Assembly: GCA_019649035.1 (NCBI GenBank)
Contig: BMAT01009641.1
Coordinates: 332,290-372,443, forward strand
Source of the DNA: Elysia marginata
Lineage: Eukaryota; Mollusca; Gastropoda; Plakobranchidae
Length of the DNA stretch: 40,154 nucleotides
Reading direction: 5' to 3'
The position numbers were made by a program, and so were the translations under genes. A model generated the notes under the pieces. The model was not told the origin of the DNA. It saw nothing but the letters and a program-made list of their open reading frames with translations, and did no database searches. Positions 1-11,863 of this stretch are shown here, piece by piece; position 1 is the first letter of the stretch; each line of letters starts with the position of its first letter.

Positions 1-12
1 TTTTTTCACCAG

Positions 13-143
13 AAGCCTGTCTATCACATATCCAGCCATCCTAAAGCTCCACATGAAAGAGAAGATGCTTGAATAATACGAAAATCTCATTGAGGAAGTC
101 CAGTATAACTGTCCAAAGCTTGACCCAGAAATCTTTAGAGAGG
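13..143 (+). other. Exon-like segment, interrupted frame
   Basis: The window opens with a pyrimidine run ending in CAG at 10-12, like a 3' splice site, and GTATGT at 144-149 resembles a 5' splice site. Between them the frame starting at position 2 reads KLHMKEKMLE, a TAA stop at 74-76, then YENLIEEVQYNCPKLD and PEIFREG. The acidic and charged composition looks more protein-like than the surrounding AT-rich DNA. The other two frames also contain stops. I do not recognise the protein. It may be a decayed exon, a live exon with one sequence error at the TAA, or chance. With only 131 bases and no upstream context the call is weak. Confidence 0.25.
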
Positions 144-3100
144 GTATGTATTCGTGTCAGTCTCCCGTTGTTAGAAGACCATAGATCTTTATAGGGACTC
201 TATATCAAAACTAGACAAATACTGTTATTAAAAGTAATTTTCAACGAATTCCAGCTTGATACAAAATCAAATCTTTATGTTATGATAATGTCCGCACAGC
301 CCTAGGTCGTTGTAGGATTATCTAATTTCGTCATTTTCTTCGTTGAAAAATTGTTCGCAAAAATTGTTCTTTGATGTGTGACCAAGAATTTGTGATTTGA
401 TACTTTTTATTTCATGAAAAATGTTACGAAAGAAAGTTAAAAGATTCTATCTGGGTGAGATTATTAAATTGCATGAAATCTTTTTGAGGAATGTTTATCG
501 CAAGTTTAAAAAGAGAAGTTTAACTGCAGTTATTTCTGGTTCTTATTCTTCTGGCTCGATCAATAAGTTCGAGGTAAAAATGAACGCGGATTATTAAAAT
601 TTGAAAATCAATGTAGCAGTATACCTGAAATTTATCTTTCAGAATTCTTTACCACCGAGCCTTTGACACCTATCTGTGATACCTCTACAATACGTGTAAA
701 ATTATAGCTTTCATTATTGCCCCCACCTCACCTTTTCAACATGCATGTCACCCGTATACGCCATATATAAACAGAGAGGTGCAGCATATCAGTATTGTTA
801 TCTTCCTTCCTTTGCTGTTATCTTTAAACAAAGAGATAGCTCTTTGTAGCGCTACACCGCCACGATAAAAACGCGTACATTCTGTTTCAGTGCAGTTTTT
901 CTGTGAGCGAAAACTATCCAGTTTTAAAAGAATACGTCCAAAATGCATGTGCCACTTTCCAGTCCAGAGCCTTAATTATGGCAAAGGCCTCTGGCTTTTT
1001 AGACACCTATCGATTGCTATTTGAAATCGTTGGAAGATTGCGAAAGCTTCGTTTTGTAGTCAAATATCGATCTTGAACTAACTGCGAGGTAGCAGTCAAA
1101 CAACTATGCTGGCACTCCTCGAAAATGATAGAATTTCATCCTTCACCAGTCCAAATAATTGTCCGTATCATACTGGTTTCTATTTAAGGCTAAAATGTAT
1201 TGTTTTAGGAAATATCAATGTCAGTAAGGACTACAAAATTTATTCTTGGTCCCCTGAATTATTTTAGCTTATTTTATTAGCTCGATCACCTTTCTCATTA
1301 AAATATATGTGAAGATATTTATGTGCCAAAACATTTTAAAACTGCGTAGAGTAATTCAGTAATTTACTTTGACCACGGGCAATATCTAAAAAAATGGTGC
1401 TCAAGTTTGAAAATTTCCTTCTTTTGGATAGCAAAAATGGGTGTCAAAATCTTCAAAGAATGTGTTGTGCACCTCGACTGCACTTGGTTATAATTATTCG
1501 GCTCAAATGTTTCTTGTCTTTTAATTGCATTATACCGAATTCTCTTGACACTAACCAACAGAGATATCAGCGTCGTTGTGCCAACAATATTAGGTGCAAT
1601 AGAAATAGTAAGCTTTTTAAATCATTATCAGTGCGAGTTCGTATTGCCAGGCTAAGTTGTTCAAATACTCTTTGTTAAAGTTTTTAATGCTGAAAAGTAT
1701 GTGCCTTATAACAGACAGCAACTATTTTGCCATGACGTGTTTTTTTTCTTTTTATCTCCTGTTCGTGTCCTATCTAATATCTTTGACCTGCTGGGTTAGG
1801 CAGTTAACTTGGTTATGGGCATGCGTTGCAATAAGTTTCCTTTACTCGAACTAAAGGTTATTGTTTTTAGTTTTAAGTGCAACCCTAGCCCTTCGGTCAA
1901 GAGGGACGCGAGGAGGCACTTCCCCTCATTCCCGATTCATTAAGAAAATGTATCCAAATGTGCCGCCGAGGATGCTATGAACCGCTTTTTGAAGCATTGT
2001 AACTTTTTGATTATTTTGAGTAAACTCTAGGTTTTAGTTGTCGTACTTAAACCATAGGAAACATCGGACCAGCAATTTTCTTTTCCAACCTTCAATTGAG
2101 GCTGCACTACGGCGGAATATTAGGATTGAAATGTAGCATGCTCAAACAAAATTTACGTTCATTAGCAAACTCCAGTATTTAACTTACCAGCATAATGTGC
2201 ATTGTTCTTGTTTAGTTTGAGTTATCAAATCTAAAACCAATAAATCTATTTTTTCATCTTTACAACCCTTTATCCCTTTTTCTCCTTCCATGCTTTCGTC
2301 TTATTCAACATGTTTTATTTTTATTTTTGCTTGTTCCTGATTGGATTCGGTCCACTGTTCAAATAAAAGAATGGATATCGTACACCGTGCTTTGAATTAT
2401 GTTTATGATCGATCAAAACATAACAAAAAGCAAATGAGCTATTGGGACTGGCATTTTTTTATATTATAGAAACCTATGAATTTTAAAATGTCGTAACATA
2501 TCAGGCCTAATGCATCTTTTACACCACTTCCCAGCAATGCACCTATAAGAAAATCATAAAGATTTGCATTAAATGATTAAAAAAACAAAACAAGTGTCCT
2601 TTTGAGCAGCATCAAACTTCAGAGCCTGTAATGGAACTACTGAATATTTAATGCCTGTTGTGACACCCTGCAAGCTCTCGAAAAGGAGGGGGGGGATATA
2701 CCCTACTGAAAAAAGTTGTATCCATACGGCGATCGAAGATTTTGTGCATAAATTCTTTCTTTTTTCTTCTCCTGTTTTTTAAATTGGTGAATTTTTAGAG
2801 ATAAAGTTAGGTTGTGTATGATTTAAATGGTTGAGGAAATGCGTGTAGTACAAGCCCTAGAATGCCACTCATTAAAAAGAATTTTATGTTTTTATGTAAA
2901 CCAATAAAAAAGAAAATAAAATTCACGTTCTCCACATGACATTTTCTCCTTTATCACGTCATCTTTCACTCGTCTGATTTTATTCTTGCCTCTCTCAGTG
3001 TTATTCTTTCACCCCCTCCCTCCTATCATCATACTTTCCAATTGTTCTATTATGGTTTGTAAATTTTCATTTGTTTTAAGTTATTGCCCCCTTTTCTCGC

Positions 3101-4429
3101 CCTCTCTTTTCCCATTTTTTTCTATATTCCAACTTCTAATCGTCATAAAATATATGAATGTTTATAAAATGCGCGGCTTACTTTACATCTACGCATCAGT
3201 CATAAACTTTTAAAGCAGATTTTAGACTTTTGATTCATAAAGGCGAACACTTCGCAGATATTACACAGTTAAGCTTGCACGTTTTCAAACGATTAATATA
3301 AGATGAGCAACATCCATAACGACTATATGTGAATTTTTGATAATTATAAAACATATAAAAGATATTTATATTCTAAAGGTTTACACTGTCACAATTAAAG
3401 AAAGACTTAGCCTTTAGACTGTGTCAAAGATAACGATATGAACGCACTTATCCAAAATATTGGATAGGGGGAGTGGATATCTATATTATACAGATCAAAT
3501 TGAAATTCAAGAACAATGCTGCTAATAGTTTAAATTTGCTTTTTTATATCACAGATCATTCTTTCTAGATCCAGTATGAATAGTTTCGAATACAATCTAC
3601 AAGGAAGGCATACCCCTCGAGCTCAGTATATAAAATTTAAAGTCTGTGGCTCCTCTTTCTTCTGTTTTGCTCCCGCCTTTTCTGCCTCCTAATGAAAAAT
3701 AAAAGAAAATCATGATATCGAAAAGATCACACATTCATTCTTTCTTTCCATTATACTGTGTAAGAATACTCTTGTCCTAAAAAACAATCATTAAATATGA
3801 ATGTCTAAATTGATTAAAATGCAACCCGCCAGCCTTTTGGCTCGGTTTCAAACAACGATTGAAACCATAAAAGGGGAGCAATGAATCTTATGTCCTTTTT
3901 AATCTTGTCTTATTTTATTGATAGTTTGGCTCCTCAACTGTACATCTTTCCCTCTGCCTATTTATTTATACTGGGGTCTATATCAGAATTCCTCTATTTA
4001 TGCTAGAATAGGTTTTATCGATCTAGCTATGTAGCCATCTATCTAGTGGTCTGTTAATCTATTCATCTCTATGACTACCTTTAGAATTTGTCCGCCTTTT
4101 TTCTCCATCGCTCTATCAAACTTCTTGTCTATCCGTCCTATCTATGTTATACTTCATCCATTTCCAGTCTAACAGTTGCTATATGGTACTAATTATTAAT
4201 TTGATCTAAAGTTTTATGCATCTTCTTTAAAGGCAAATGGTGTGAAATATCCATCCAATTTTATCCACTCATCTGCTTCTCTCTATCCAGATTCTGTTTT
4301 AATTCCGCCCACACTCTAAAAATAAAAAAGAGGTGACTTTAAAACTAAAAACGGCAACCAACAAAGTTACAAACGCACGTGAAAATGAAACCGACACATC
4401 TCCCTTCTTCTCGTCTCTCCCTCTTTCTT
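144..4429. other. AT-rich intergenic or intronic DNA, no gene seen
   Basis: About 4.3 kb of AT-rich sequence with frequent stops in all frames and only short chance open frames. A pyrimidine-rich stretch near 2940-3130 gives a hydrophobic but low-complexity open frame. A perfect 7-bp hairpin (GTTTCAA, loop, TTGAAAC) lies at 3845-3865. No recognisable domain, RNA gene or transposon motif was found. Confidence 0.6.
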
Positions 4430-5000
4430 CTGACTCCAACTTTTCTCACATCGTTCGGCATGGAACCGGACGGGGACTTGTGAATTATTGAACTGAATCT
4501 CTTGTCGGTTCCCTGACTCGACTGAGGCAAATTAAGGTATGGGAGCCCACTCTGGTCGATATCCGCTTGTCGCGCCCCGTACCGGGTGCAAACACTGAGA
4601 CAAACATACCAGAGGTTACGCTCACGCAACAAGCCCATCAAATGGGCCCGGCCACTCGCGGAGCTATTGGCATTGCCGCCGACGTTCCAACAGAGGATCT
4701 TCTAACCGCGTAGGTCACCCCCTGGCCTTGTGCTCTATACCAGTGTAGCCATCCAGCTTCATGCTGACTTGGGTTTCCATGCTGCATAGCCGTAAGTTGC
4801 CGGTCCCGCGCCGGTTCAGTCAGGCAGCGAAGCAGCCAGTAATTCAGCATGGAGGTCAGCTTAGGAAAACCCGTGATCTGTAGCACTTGGCTGTATTGTT
4901 TTTCACCCTGCAGTGCACAAGAAGCTTTTGTCTTGGTACGCTGAGGTCTATGAAGCGGGACATCCATCAAGGCTTTCCCAGCAGCTCTGGAACCCCTACC
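4430..5000. repeat. GC-richer repeat-like island, unidentified
   Basis: Base composition changes sharply from AT-rich flanks to a GC-richer block of about 570 bases. The minus strand carries two adjacent open frames of 110 codons (4638-4970) and 98 codons (4345-4641) that overlap by 4 bases. Neither shows a domain that I recognise. The abrupt edges and composition suggest a fragment of a dispersed repeat inserted into AT-rich DNA, but no terminal repeats or target-site duplication were found. A decayed coding segment is the alternative. Confidence 0.35.
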
Positions 5001-5065
5001 CTCTCATTTTAAAAGAGTTGATTAATTTGTTGATCGATGCGAAAAAAAAAGTTCGCTTTATAAAA
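4914..5065 (+). other. Exon-like open segment
   Basis: A strong-looking acceptor (pyrimidine-rich tract ending CCCTGCAG at 4906-4913) is followed by an open frame beginning HKKLLSWYAEVYEAG and continuing through LSQQLWNPYPLILKEL to a lysine-rich end. A moderate donor, AAAA|GTAAGC, follows position 5065. The 152-base segment overlaps the right edge of the GC-richer island, so its frame may simply be part of a repeat. I do not recognise a protein family. Splice-site resemblance plus an open frame is the only support. Confidence 0.2.
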
Positions 5066-5860
5066 GTAAGCTCATTTTGCAATCAGGGATGTCATAGCTT
5101 TTTACATTTCGCTAAATATACGCAGGTCATGTTTACAGAATAAACCACAGTGCATCGTGTACATTTTTATTTGGGTTTTAATTTTCTGAATCATAGCGCT
5201 GTCTGTTTTGCCCTCTCCACATAATGTTCTTGCACAATGACTCATATAAAGCCTTTATAAGATATCACATTGATACCTACCGTCTGTGAAGAACTGTGAT
5301 GGCTTTACGGCACCAACGGGGAAAATCTACTCCTAGGCCTACATTTGTATCTTTACCGAGATCCATACTTTTCATACAGGTATGAATAGTAATATCTAAT
5401 TTTTTTCTGCCAGGCTTAAAATAGTGTTCTTAAGTGGTAAAACTGCATGATCAAACATACCAGAGAGAAATCGAGCAAACAGTCCGAGCACAGCAAAACA
5501 TGAACATGCTGAAGCCAAAAAGAAGCCATATTTTTTAGTTTAGTATGCTGAAGAGCTAAAAATCCGACCCTTTACTCATTTCTGACAAACTTTTTTAAAT
5601 GTACGAGTAGATGTCGATTGATACTTTTGGCTAATTGTTTCTTCTCTTTAGTTCCAATTATTTTGTCTGCATCCAATGGTCAAATTCTTAATAACCTAGT
5701 TTCGCTTTAACGTTGTCCCAGCCTGACTTATATAGGCTGACTGCTACGATTTCGAGGCCAAGATACCATCTTCCGAATAAATTTTTAATTTTTAATGAAA
5801 GATTTTTATTTGCCTTTTATCTTGAAAAATACAGTAAAACACTCACAGGAAAAAAACCCA
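5066..5860. other. AT-rich DNA, nothing recognised
   Basis: No repeat, RNA gene or coding signal stands out. Stops are frequent in all frames. Confidence 0.5.
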
Positions 5861-5861
5861 G

Positions 5862-5885
5862 ATAATAATAATAATAATAATAATG

Positions 5886-5938
<53 letters not shown>

Positions 5939-5955
5939 TAACAATAATAATAATT
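5862..5955. repeat. (AAT)n microsatellite
   Basis: A nearly perfect run of AAT/ATA units, interrupted by single changes near 5884 and 5939. Confidence 0.97.
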
Positions 5956-6094
5956 ACAACATGTCAAGCGCTTTCTTCCGAATATTTTTACTCAAAGACG
6001 TCTCAAAGCAGTGAACAGCGCAAAATTTACTTGAAATAATCCTCAACAATACTTTCTCTTTGCCTAGAGACTGAAGTGGTTGGATCGTGTTCAA

Positions 6095-6098
<4 letters not shown>

Positions 6099-6137
<39 letters not shown>

Positions 6138-6154
6138 CTCTCTCTCTCTCTCTT
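6099..6154. repeat. (CT)n microsatellite
   Basis: TC dinucleotides over about 55 bases with one interruption (CATT near 6134). Confidence 0.97.
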
Positions 6155-6318
6155 CGAAATACATCATATCTGGTTGACCTTCGCCGTGACTGGTGGGTTG
6201 AAGTGCGAATGGGGATCACCTTACTTTAACAAAGAAGCTATAGGTCGATTTTCAGTCTTTAACTTCGTAGAAATAACGTTAAGAACTGGTAACTTGAGGT
6301 TTGAGTGAGTTTAGGAGC

Positions 6319-6400
6319 AGAGATAGATAGATAGACAAATAGGTAGATAGAAAAATAAATAGATAGAGAGAGAGATACTTAGAATCAAAGAGATAGAAAG
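6319..6400. repeat. Eroded GATA/GA repeat
   Basis: Imperfect AGATAGATAG units mixed with GAGAGA, followed by purine-rich DNA that looks like further erosion of the same motif. Confidence 0.85.
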
Positions 6401-6653
6401 CCATTGATCCTAAGTCACACAGACAAGCAGACAAGTAGAGGCATAAAAGAAAGATGGGCAGAGAAGATACAGAGCTAGTTATAATGTGGGCGCAAAAAGG
6501 GTTTCAGTGTGAACAGCTAGCTAAGAGATGAAAAGATAGAAAAATAACATTCATTACTTGCCGTACAAATCCAATCGTTACTTCATCGCTCAACAAGGAC
6601 CATACAATACACTCATTGAAATAATGCCTGTTGGGCCTAATTAGTACGAGATG

Positions 6654-6660
6654 GAGAGAG

Positions 6661-6724
<64 letters not shown>
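6654..6724. repeat. Compound (GATA)n-(GA)n-(GACA)n microsatellite
   Basis: Three related purine-rich motifs follow each other without a break: GATA units, then GA, then about eight GACA units. Confidence 0.97.
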
Positions 6725-6725
<1 letters not shown>

Positions 6726-8399
6726 AATGCAGACCGACAAAAAAGTTTAAAGTAAATGAAGAATGGGGGACAGTGAATGTGGGGATAAATCTCATAGAAA
6801 GTGCATGCATTAAGAAATAAATATAGAATATACTAAGCAAATTTGATCAATAGATGGCTAGAAATGAAGAGTTTAGAAAAGGAAAAGAGGCATATGACTA
6901 CAAAATAGGATGCTCAAAGTGACACACAGACAGGTGAGCATCCCCCACCCTTACCCGCGACATATTATTATACTTTTTTTAAAGGAATTCGCATAAATTA
7001 GTGATTAGATAGATTAATAAATTTTGTCACGTTAATTTTTTATCTGCTGCGTATTGTAGGTGTGCAGTGGTTACTCAGAAACGTCTGTTTGTTGTACTGG
7101 GGGAGACAATTAGTAAAACAAATACTGATCCTCGTTAGGCACGAGTTTGAAAAGGCAAAGATCTAGCTCAATTGGAATCCTGAATCAATATTCCTCTTTT
7201 TTTCCCTGGGAGACGGGGGGTGGGGGGGGGGTGGAGGTTATAGGTCTCTTTCTAGGAACAGAGGGATGTATTCTGCTATGCATCAACCTATCAGTTTCAA
7301 TCTCTGTTTCTTTCTATTAACTCACACCAATTTCCTCTCCCCAAATTGCAAAATGCATAAGACAAATTAAGAATAGTCCTCTCTCATTTTTCACCTCCTT
7401 TCTTTTTTTGCCTTTTGTCCGTCTCTTTTCTTTTTTTAGGATCACTTTTTTTCTTGATACGGGTATCTATGCTTTAGATAAAAACTTTACATTTTACTTG
7501 AGTTTGAATACTCTGAAGTTTAATTTTTTTGAAAAAGCAAGCAAACATGGAAAAAGCTTGAGATACATCTGAATAAATCCAAGGATCCAATGGATGCACA
7601 GATGAAAAATAAAAATATTAATAGTAAAATATAAAGGTTTCTTCTTGAGGCATCATGATTTGTACTATAGAAATAGAAGATAAATTTTCATTAGAAATGA
7701 CGTTTTAACACGCGCAATGAAATAATTCCGTTACCCTTGTAAAAATTTTATTTCCTTATTTATGTGGCCTATAGGCAAAATGTTAGATGTTCTTATTTTG
7801 TCCTGTGCGTTTATTGTCCGTTTACATTCATTTTAGGTGGTTGACATATTCATAATACTCTTTCATTTTTTACACTTTTACTTTTGAGTCTGTTTTCTTT
7901 CTTCATGCCTTTCAATGTCATGGTTTGGGATGTGGATGAAGACTTTCATTGACATGTGATGCATGTTTTCTATATATATTTAAAGCCAAACGTGACAAAC
8001 TTATGGCTTATATCAATCGGGCAAGTTGCTCTTACTTTGAATGGAACACTTCATGAAACTGATTTTTTAAGCGTCAGAAAGTCTATTCTTATATTTGTCT
8101 GACTCTTATCTTTTATCTTCGTGAACAATGCATGGAGGATAATAATATCATAATATTTATTCATCCATTCTGTACATGAAATTTGTGTACATACTTGTGC
8201 ATAAAATATATATTTTTATAATTATGTATAAAAAGTTTTAAAATACAATGACCATTAACAAAACATAAATATGAATTTCAAAATATAAATACACAAACTT
8301 TTTTCACATTAAAATTGTTCAATATTATAAATAACATAAGATAGGTGAAAGAATACTCTCGTCTAAAAAATTCTTTCTATATAAAAAATAACAACAAAG
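6725..8399. other. AT-rich DNA, no gene seen
   Basis: Mostly AT-rich sequence with T-rich tracts around 7375-7450. The one notable site is a G-rich run at 7208-7236, listed separately. The part just below 8400 may be the 3' tail of the minus-strand LINE remnant that follows, but no clear end was found. Confidence 0.5.
7208..7236 (+). other. Potential G-quadruplex
   Basis: Runs of 3, 6 and 10 G residues separated by AGAC and T satisfy the usual four-tract rule, because the run of ten can supply two tracts. This is sequence potential only. Confidence 0.5.
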
Positions 8400-9254
8400 T
8401 TTGCGTACAGGATTTGGCCTGTATTTGCCTGTACAAAATAACCGACTGACATGGCTTTATCTTTCATGTGCTGCATTAAACTGGCGGATTATGTATGGCA
8501 CAAATGATTTCCTAAGTCTTTCATTTTTTTTTGTAATAGGAAAAAGGCGATGACTGCGTACTGGAAAGATGTATCTATCAAATAGGGGATGACTATTGTC
8601 TTTCAAAACATTTCTCAGCTTTTTGTGCATAGCGTATCAAAGAGGGTGTCTAAATAGTTGATGTCATTAGCATCCTTGCAAGGTTTTTCATTTAAACGAT
8701 CAACTTGGTGTATATCGGACTTTTTGGCGTTTGTTAAGACAACAATGCAAAAGAAAATGATACACTCCATAAAAAAATGAATAAAATATAGTGCACAGTT
8801 TTCTTTCTCTTAACTTGGAAGGAATACAAATTTCTCATGAAATACAGCCTTGAGTTTAATTTCTTCTGTAGTCTTTTTAGATGTGGACTCTATTCCAACT
8901 TGTCATCAATAACTACTCCTAAATATTTGTAAAGTGAACTTTCTCAATACATTCATTTTTTATGGATAAAGTTTGAGGATCACTTTTATTTTTCCTAAAA
9001 TCGATCATTAGCTTCTTGGTATTGGAAATGCTGAGCTTGAGAAAGATGTCCTCCCCAGCACATAACAAAACATTCGATCCCATACCTGTAGGCAGCTTCA
9101 TCGCTTACATTAATCAGGCTCTGTAGGGTGGCATCAGCTACAAATTTTAAAAGGGCACAAGATCTTCATGAGAACTCCTGGAGTCGTTAGTGTAGCCTGT
9201 GATTAGTAGAGGGGACAAAATACACCCTTCAGGTGCTATTGTGTTTATTATAAC
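8400..9254 (-). pseudogene. LINE (CR1/L2-like) reverse transcriptase remnant
   Basis: The minus strand carries non-LTR retrotransposon motifs in the correct order, in shifting frames with several stops. APEGCILSPLL (9209-9240) matches the PQGCVLSPLL block. KFVADAT (9127-9150) sits where F/YADD-T is expected, with the second catalytic Asp lost. SISNTKKLMIDFRKN (8990-9035) matches the NxSKTKELIVDFR block. Further along, RKSFVPYIIRQFNAA (8465-8522) fits the conserved tail after the SGRRYR region. The copy is therefore the C-terminal half of the reverse transcriptase plus the tail, and it is non-functional. Its upstream limit coincides with a TA-flanked TIR element at 9259-9406. Assignment to the CR1/L2/Rex group is from motif style only. 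Confidence 0.72.
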
Positions 9255-9258
9255 AATA

Positions 9259-9406
9259 CAGACTTTAAGCAGCAACGCGTGAGTATGACGCGAACGTCTG
9301 TGGGTCTATTTTTAGAAACTGGTTTCATTATTTTTATAGTTTCTCAATCTGCTTTCCCGATTTTCACGTACGCGTAGTGAGACACGGTGCGTGTGCTAAA
9401 GGTCTC
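9259..9406 (+). mobile_element. MITE-like TIR element, copy A
   Basis: A 148-bp unit starts CAGACTTTAAGC and ends GCTAAAGGTCTC, imperfect terminal inverted repeats. TA lies immediately outside both ends (9257-9258 and 9407-9408), as expected for a Tc1/mariner-type target duplication. The same unit occurs inverted at 30674-30823 with about 93% identity by eye. It carries no coding sequence. Its left end abuts the upstream edge of a minus-strand LINE remnant, which suggests insertion into or next to that element. Confidence 0.8.
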
Positions 9407-9408
9407 TA

Positions 9409-9835
9409 ATATCAGAATTTGAACGAAAGCGTTCCACAAATTGTGGGAGAAATCCGGTAGGAGACATATCTCATACCTTTCTCTAAGAAACCATTTTTAC
9501 AAATGTTCTATTTTCCGACCTCCTATCTCCCCTCTCTCCCCCCTCTCTCTCTCTTTTAAATCCCTGTTGTATTCCTTCATCAAGCTAACACATAAGTGAT
9601 TTTGAAAAATATAATGAGAACACAAATTATTCCTGGTCCTGAAATCGTTGATAGTTTAAAAATCTGTACCTGGCCCTCTTCCTCTTCCTGTACATGTAAA
9701 TATCTTTTTATAACTTTTCACATACAGCAATGATTAGCTACAATATCTTTAGTATTATGAAGCAAGAGCAAACTAGCAAAAAAAAAATTAGCTTGGGCAT
9801 TAAAAATAAAAACAAACAAACAAAACTACAGTAAG
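9409..9835. other. Non-coding DNA with a CT-rich patch
   Basis: A pyrimidine-rich stretch (9518-9557) in otherwise AT-rich sequence. No recognisable gene or element. Confidence 0.5.
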
Positions 9836-10225
9836 AGAGGAAATCAACAGTGGCACCAGTGACGAGAGAGCGTGACTGTTTTTGTTGAGCTTGTATTTGG
9901 ACTAATCTTGCTAATGGAGCTGGCCATCCATATTGCATGAGCAGAACATTGGCTGCTGAAGAGGGTTCGCAGAGCGATAGAACACTCTTGGGGCACCTGA
10001 GGGAGGTTCGGTGTGAATTTATCCCTGGACAACAGCTTTGGAGGTTGGGAAAGGGAGAGGACAGTGTGGCCGAATGGTGAAAGGGACAGGGGGAGGGGCC
10101 TTACAGAGAAAGGAAGACCCAGCCAGTGCGTAAAATGAAGTCTTAAGGGAGACCTCGGTATGAGGGAGCGAGAGAGTATAATGGGACGAGGTAGATGCAT
10201 AAAGAAGGGGTAAGAGGAGCCTTCC
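9836..10225. repeat. GC-richer repeat-like block, unidentified
   Basis: About 390 bases of purine-rich, GC-richer sequence stand out from AT-rich flanks. A 118-codon minus-strand open frame (9844-10200) is rich in Ser, Leu, Pro and Arg and has no domain that I know. It is likely a fragment of a dispersed repeat. No terminal repeats were found. Confidence 0.3.
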
Positions 10226-10439
10226 GTTTACTCAGGGACATTTCTTTTGTAGAAGTTATTGCGGCGAACATCATCTCTATTTTTCTAACCTTATAACATG
10301 AGATCTTAATACGAGAGGGTAAGGAACTTATGAAATAAACGGTGTGAATAAAAATAATCAAACACTATTCCAAAAATTCCTTTTTTTACAACTTTTCAAT
10401 CCGAAAAGCAAGTTAGAATAATTTTTTTCGAATTCCAAA

Positions 10440-10510
10440 ACTTTGAATTTTTGCGGGGACTCGATTCGTGGTCCTTGGGTTCATCTATTGGACGCGCGAA
10501 CGGTTAGCTC
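10440..10510 (-). mobile_element. Possible tRNA-derived SINE head fragment
   Basis: On the minus strand GCTAACCGTTCGCGCG resembles a pol III A box, and GAATCGAGTCCCC about 30 bases later resembles a B box (GGTTCGANTCC), with two mismatches at its start. The spacing is roughly that of a tRNA. No matching copy was seen in this window and no ends were found, so this is weak. Confidence 0.3.
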
Positions 10511-11854
10511 TCTTCTTCATGTACCAGCAATTTTTGCTTATTGCACATCTGCAGTCTTTGGCACTTCACTTCCGCTGTGAACAACTTTGGCATCCCTTTT
10601 TCAGAGATTTTCCTGTACTCAAGAATAATGCTGTAAACACGCTGCCCTAGCACTGATGTCCAAATGCTTAACCCGTCGACCAGCTCGAATTGCAGTCATC
10701 TGTACGAGTTTGGGCCACGATCTGACATGGATTATTGTCTCGCTGTGCTAAATTTTACTGCATTTTCATATTCAGTTTTGTGTAAATTTGCTGTCGCAAA
10801 AAATCGATTACAGATCTCTGTTCCATACCCAAATCCGTAAGAGACGCAATTATTGCACTGTGATTAAAGCACTACCCACTATGACATAATTCACTATGTG
10901 ACTATAATACATCTTACAAACTTGAAACGACACACAAACGTAGCTTTTTGGGTTGAGAACAGGGCTATAATAGTCCAAACGGTAGCTTTATGAATTATGT
11001 TGGTGACTTTTCCGAGCGCGGCAATCCACTTAAAACATAAAAAGCGCAATGAAGAGAACTTCATGTTTAATTAACTCTTGAAACGATAGTGTAGTAGGGA
11101 GAAAACAAATTGTTACAGAAAATTGTGACTAGGTACGAATCATAGGCGTAATACTTGTTACCTACAAAGCTAATTGCAGTCAGTGGAGTAACCGGCATAG
11201 AACATCTAGTGTGGCGAAGTCTAAAGAAATTGCCTGACCTGTTTGTCACTATTTGGACATGTAGTTTGAAGTTAACGTGAAACTTCCAAAACAAGAACAA
11301 AAATGAATTCAGAACAATTATTTTAACTCTTAAAACTCTTAAAACTAGTCTCTTTAGGGTAAAAAGAGTTAGTATAGAAAATATAAGCTGCGGCTTGCGT
11401 GACTCGCTACTGTTCGCCAAACTCAAAATACCCTTACGGAACTTAAATAACCTAATTCACCCTTCTTAAAGTCTGGATCTAGTACCATCTTAAGATAACA
11501 GAATATCGAAATAAAATGTAAAACATATTAAGTCCATTTTAGTCTATGCTGCAGAACTTATTAGCCAGGTGTGAGCGGAGTCCATATGACAATTCTTGTA
11601 GGTTGTTATCACTAGCTGTGATATCAATGTTGAGAAATGTAATGAGATAATCAGAAATTGCAGTTCTGCAGATATCATTAGGCAGACCTTTATCCATCCA
11701 CTGAATTATGTAGCTTTATATCTCACGGAATTTAGGTTTGAAAAACACCGTTCGTCCTTTTCCTTCTCTTTTCTTTCGTTTTGTGCCTTTGGCAATAACC
11801 ACGCACTGACCCTCTTTCCTTCTTTACATTCTTTACTTCTCTTTTTACTTCAAC
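10511..11854. other. Non-coding DNA, nothing recognised
   Basis: Mixed-composition sequence. The longest open frame (119 codons, minus strand, 11067-11426) has no recognised domain, and the flanking frames are broken. Some of this may be old repeat sequence, but no motif supports a name. Confidence 0.45.
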
Positions 11855-11863
11855 TACCATTTA

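Noticed and set aside
4480..4560. 5S rRNA-like fragment on the minus strand
   Set aside because: Only a short string like CCATGCCGAAC matches. The rest of a 5S gene is absent.
11067..11426. 119-codon minus-strand open frame, the longest without gap bases
   Set aside because: No recognisable domain, low-complexity stretches rich in Leu, Phe and Val, and no splice or conservation evidence.
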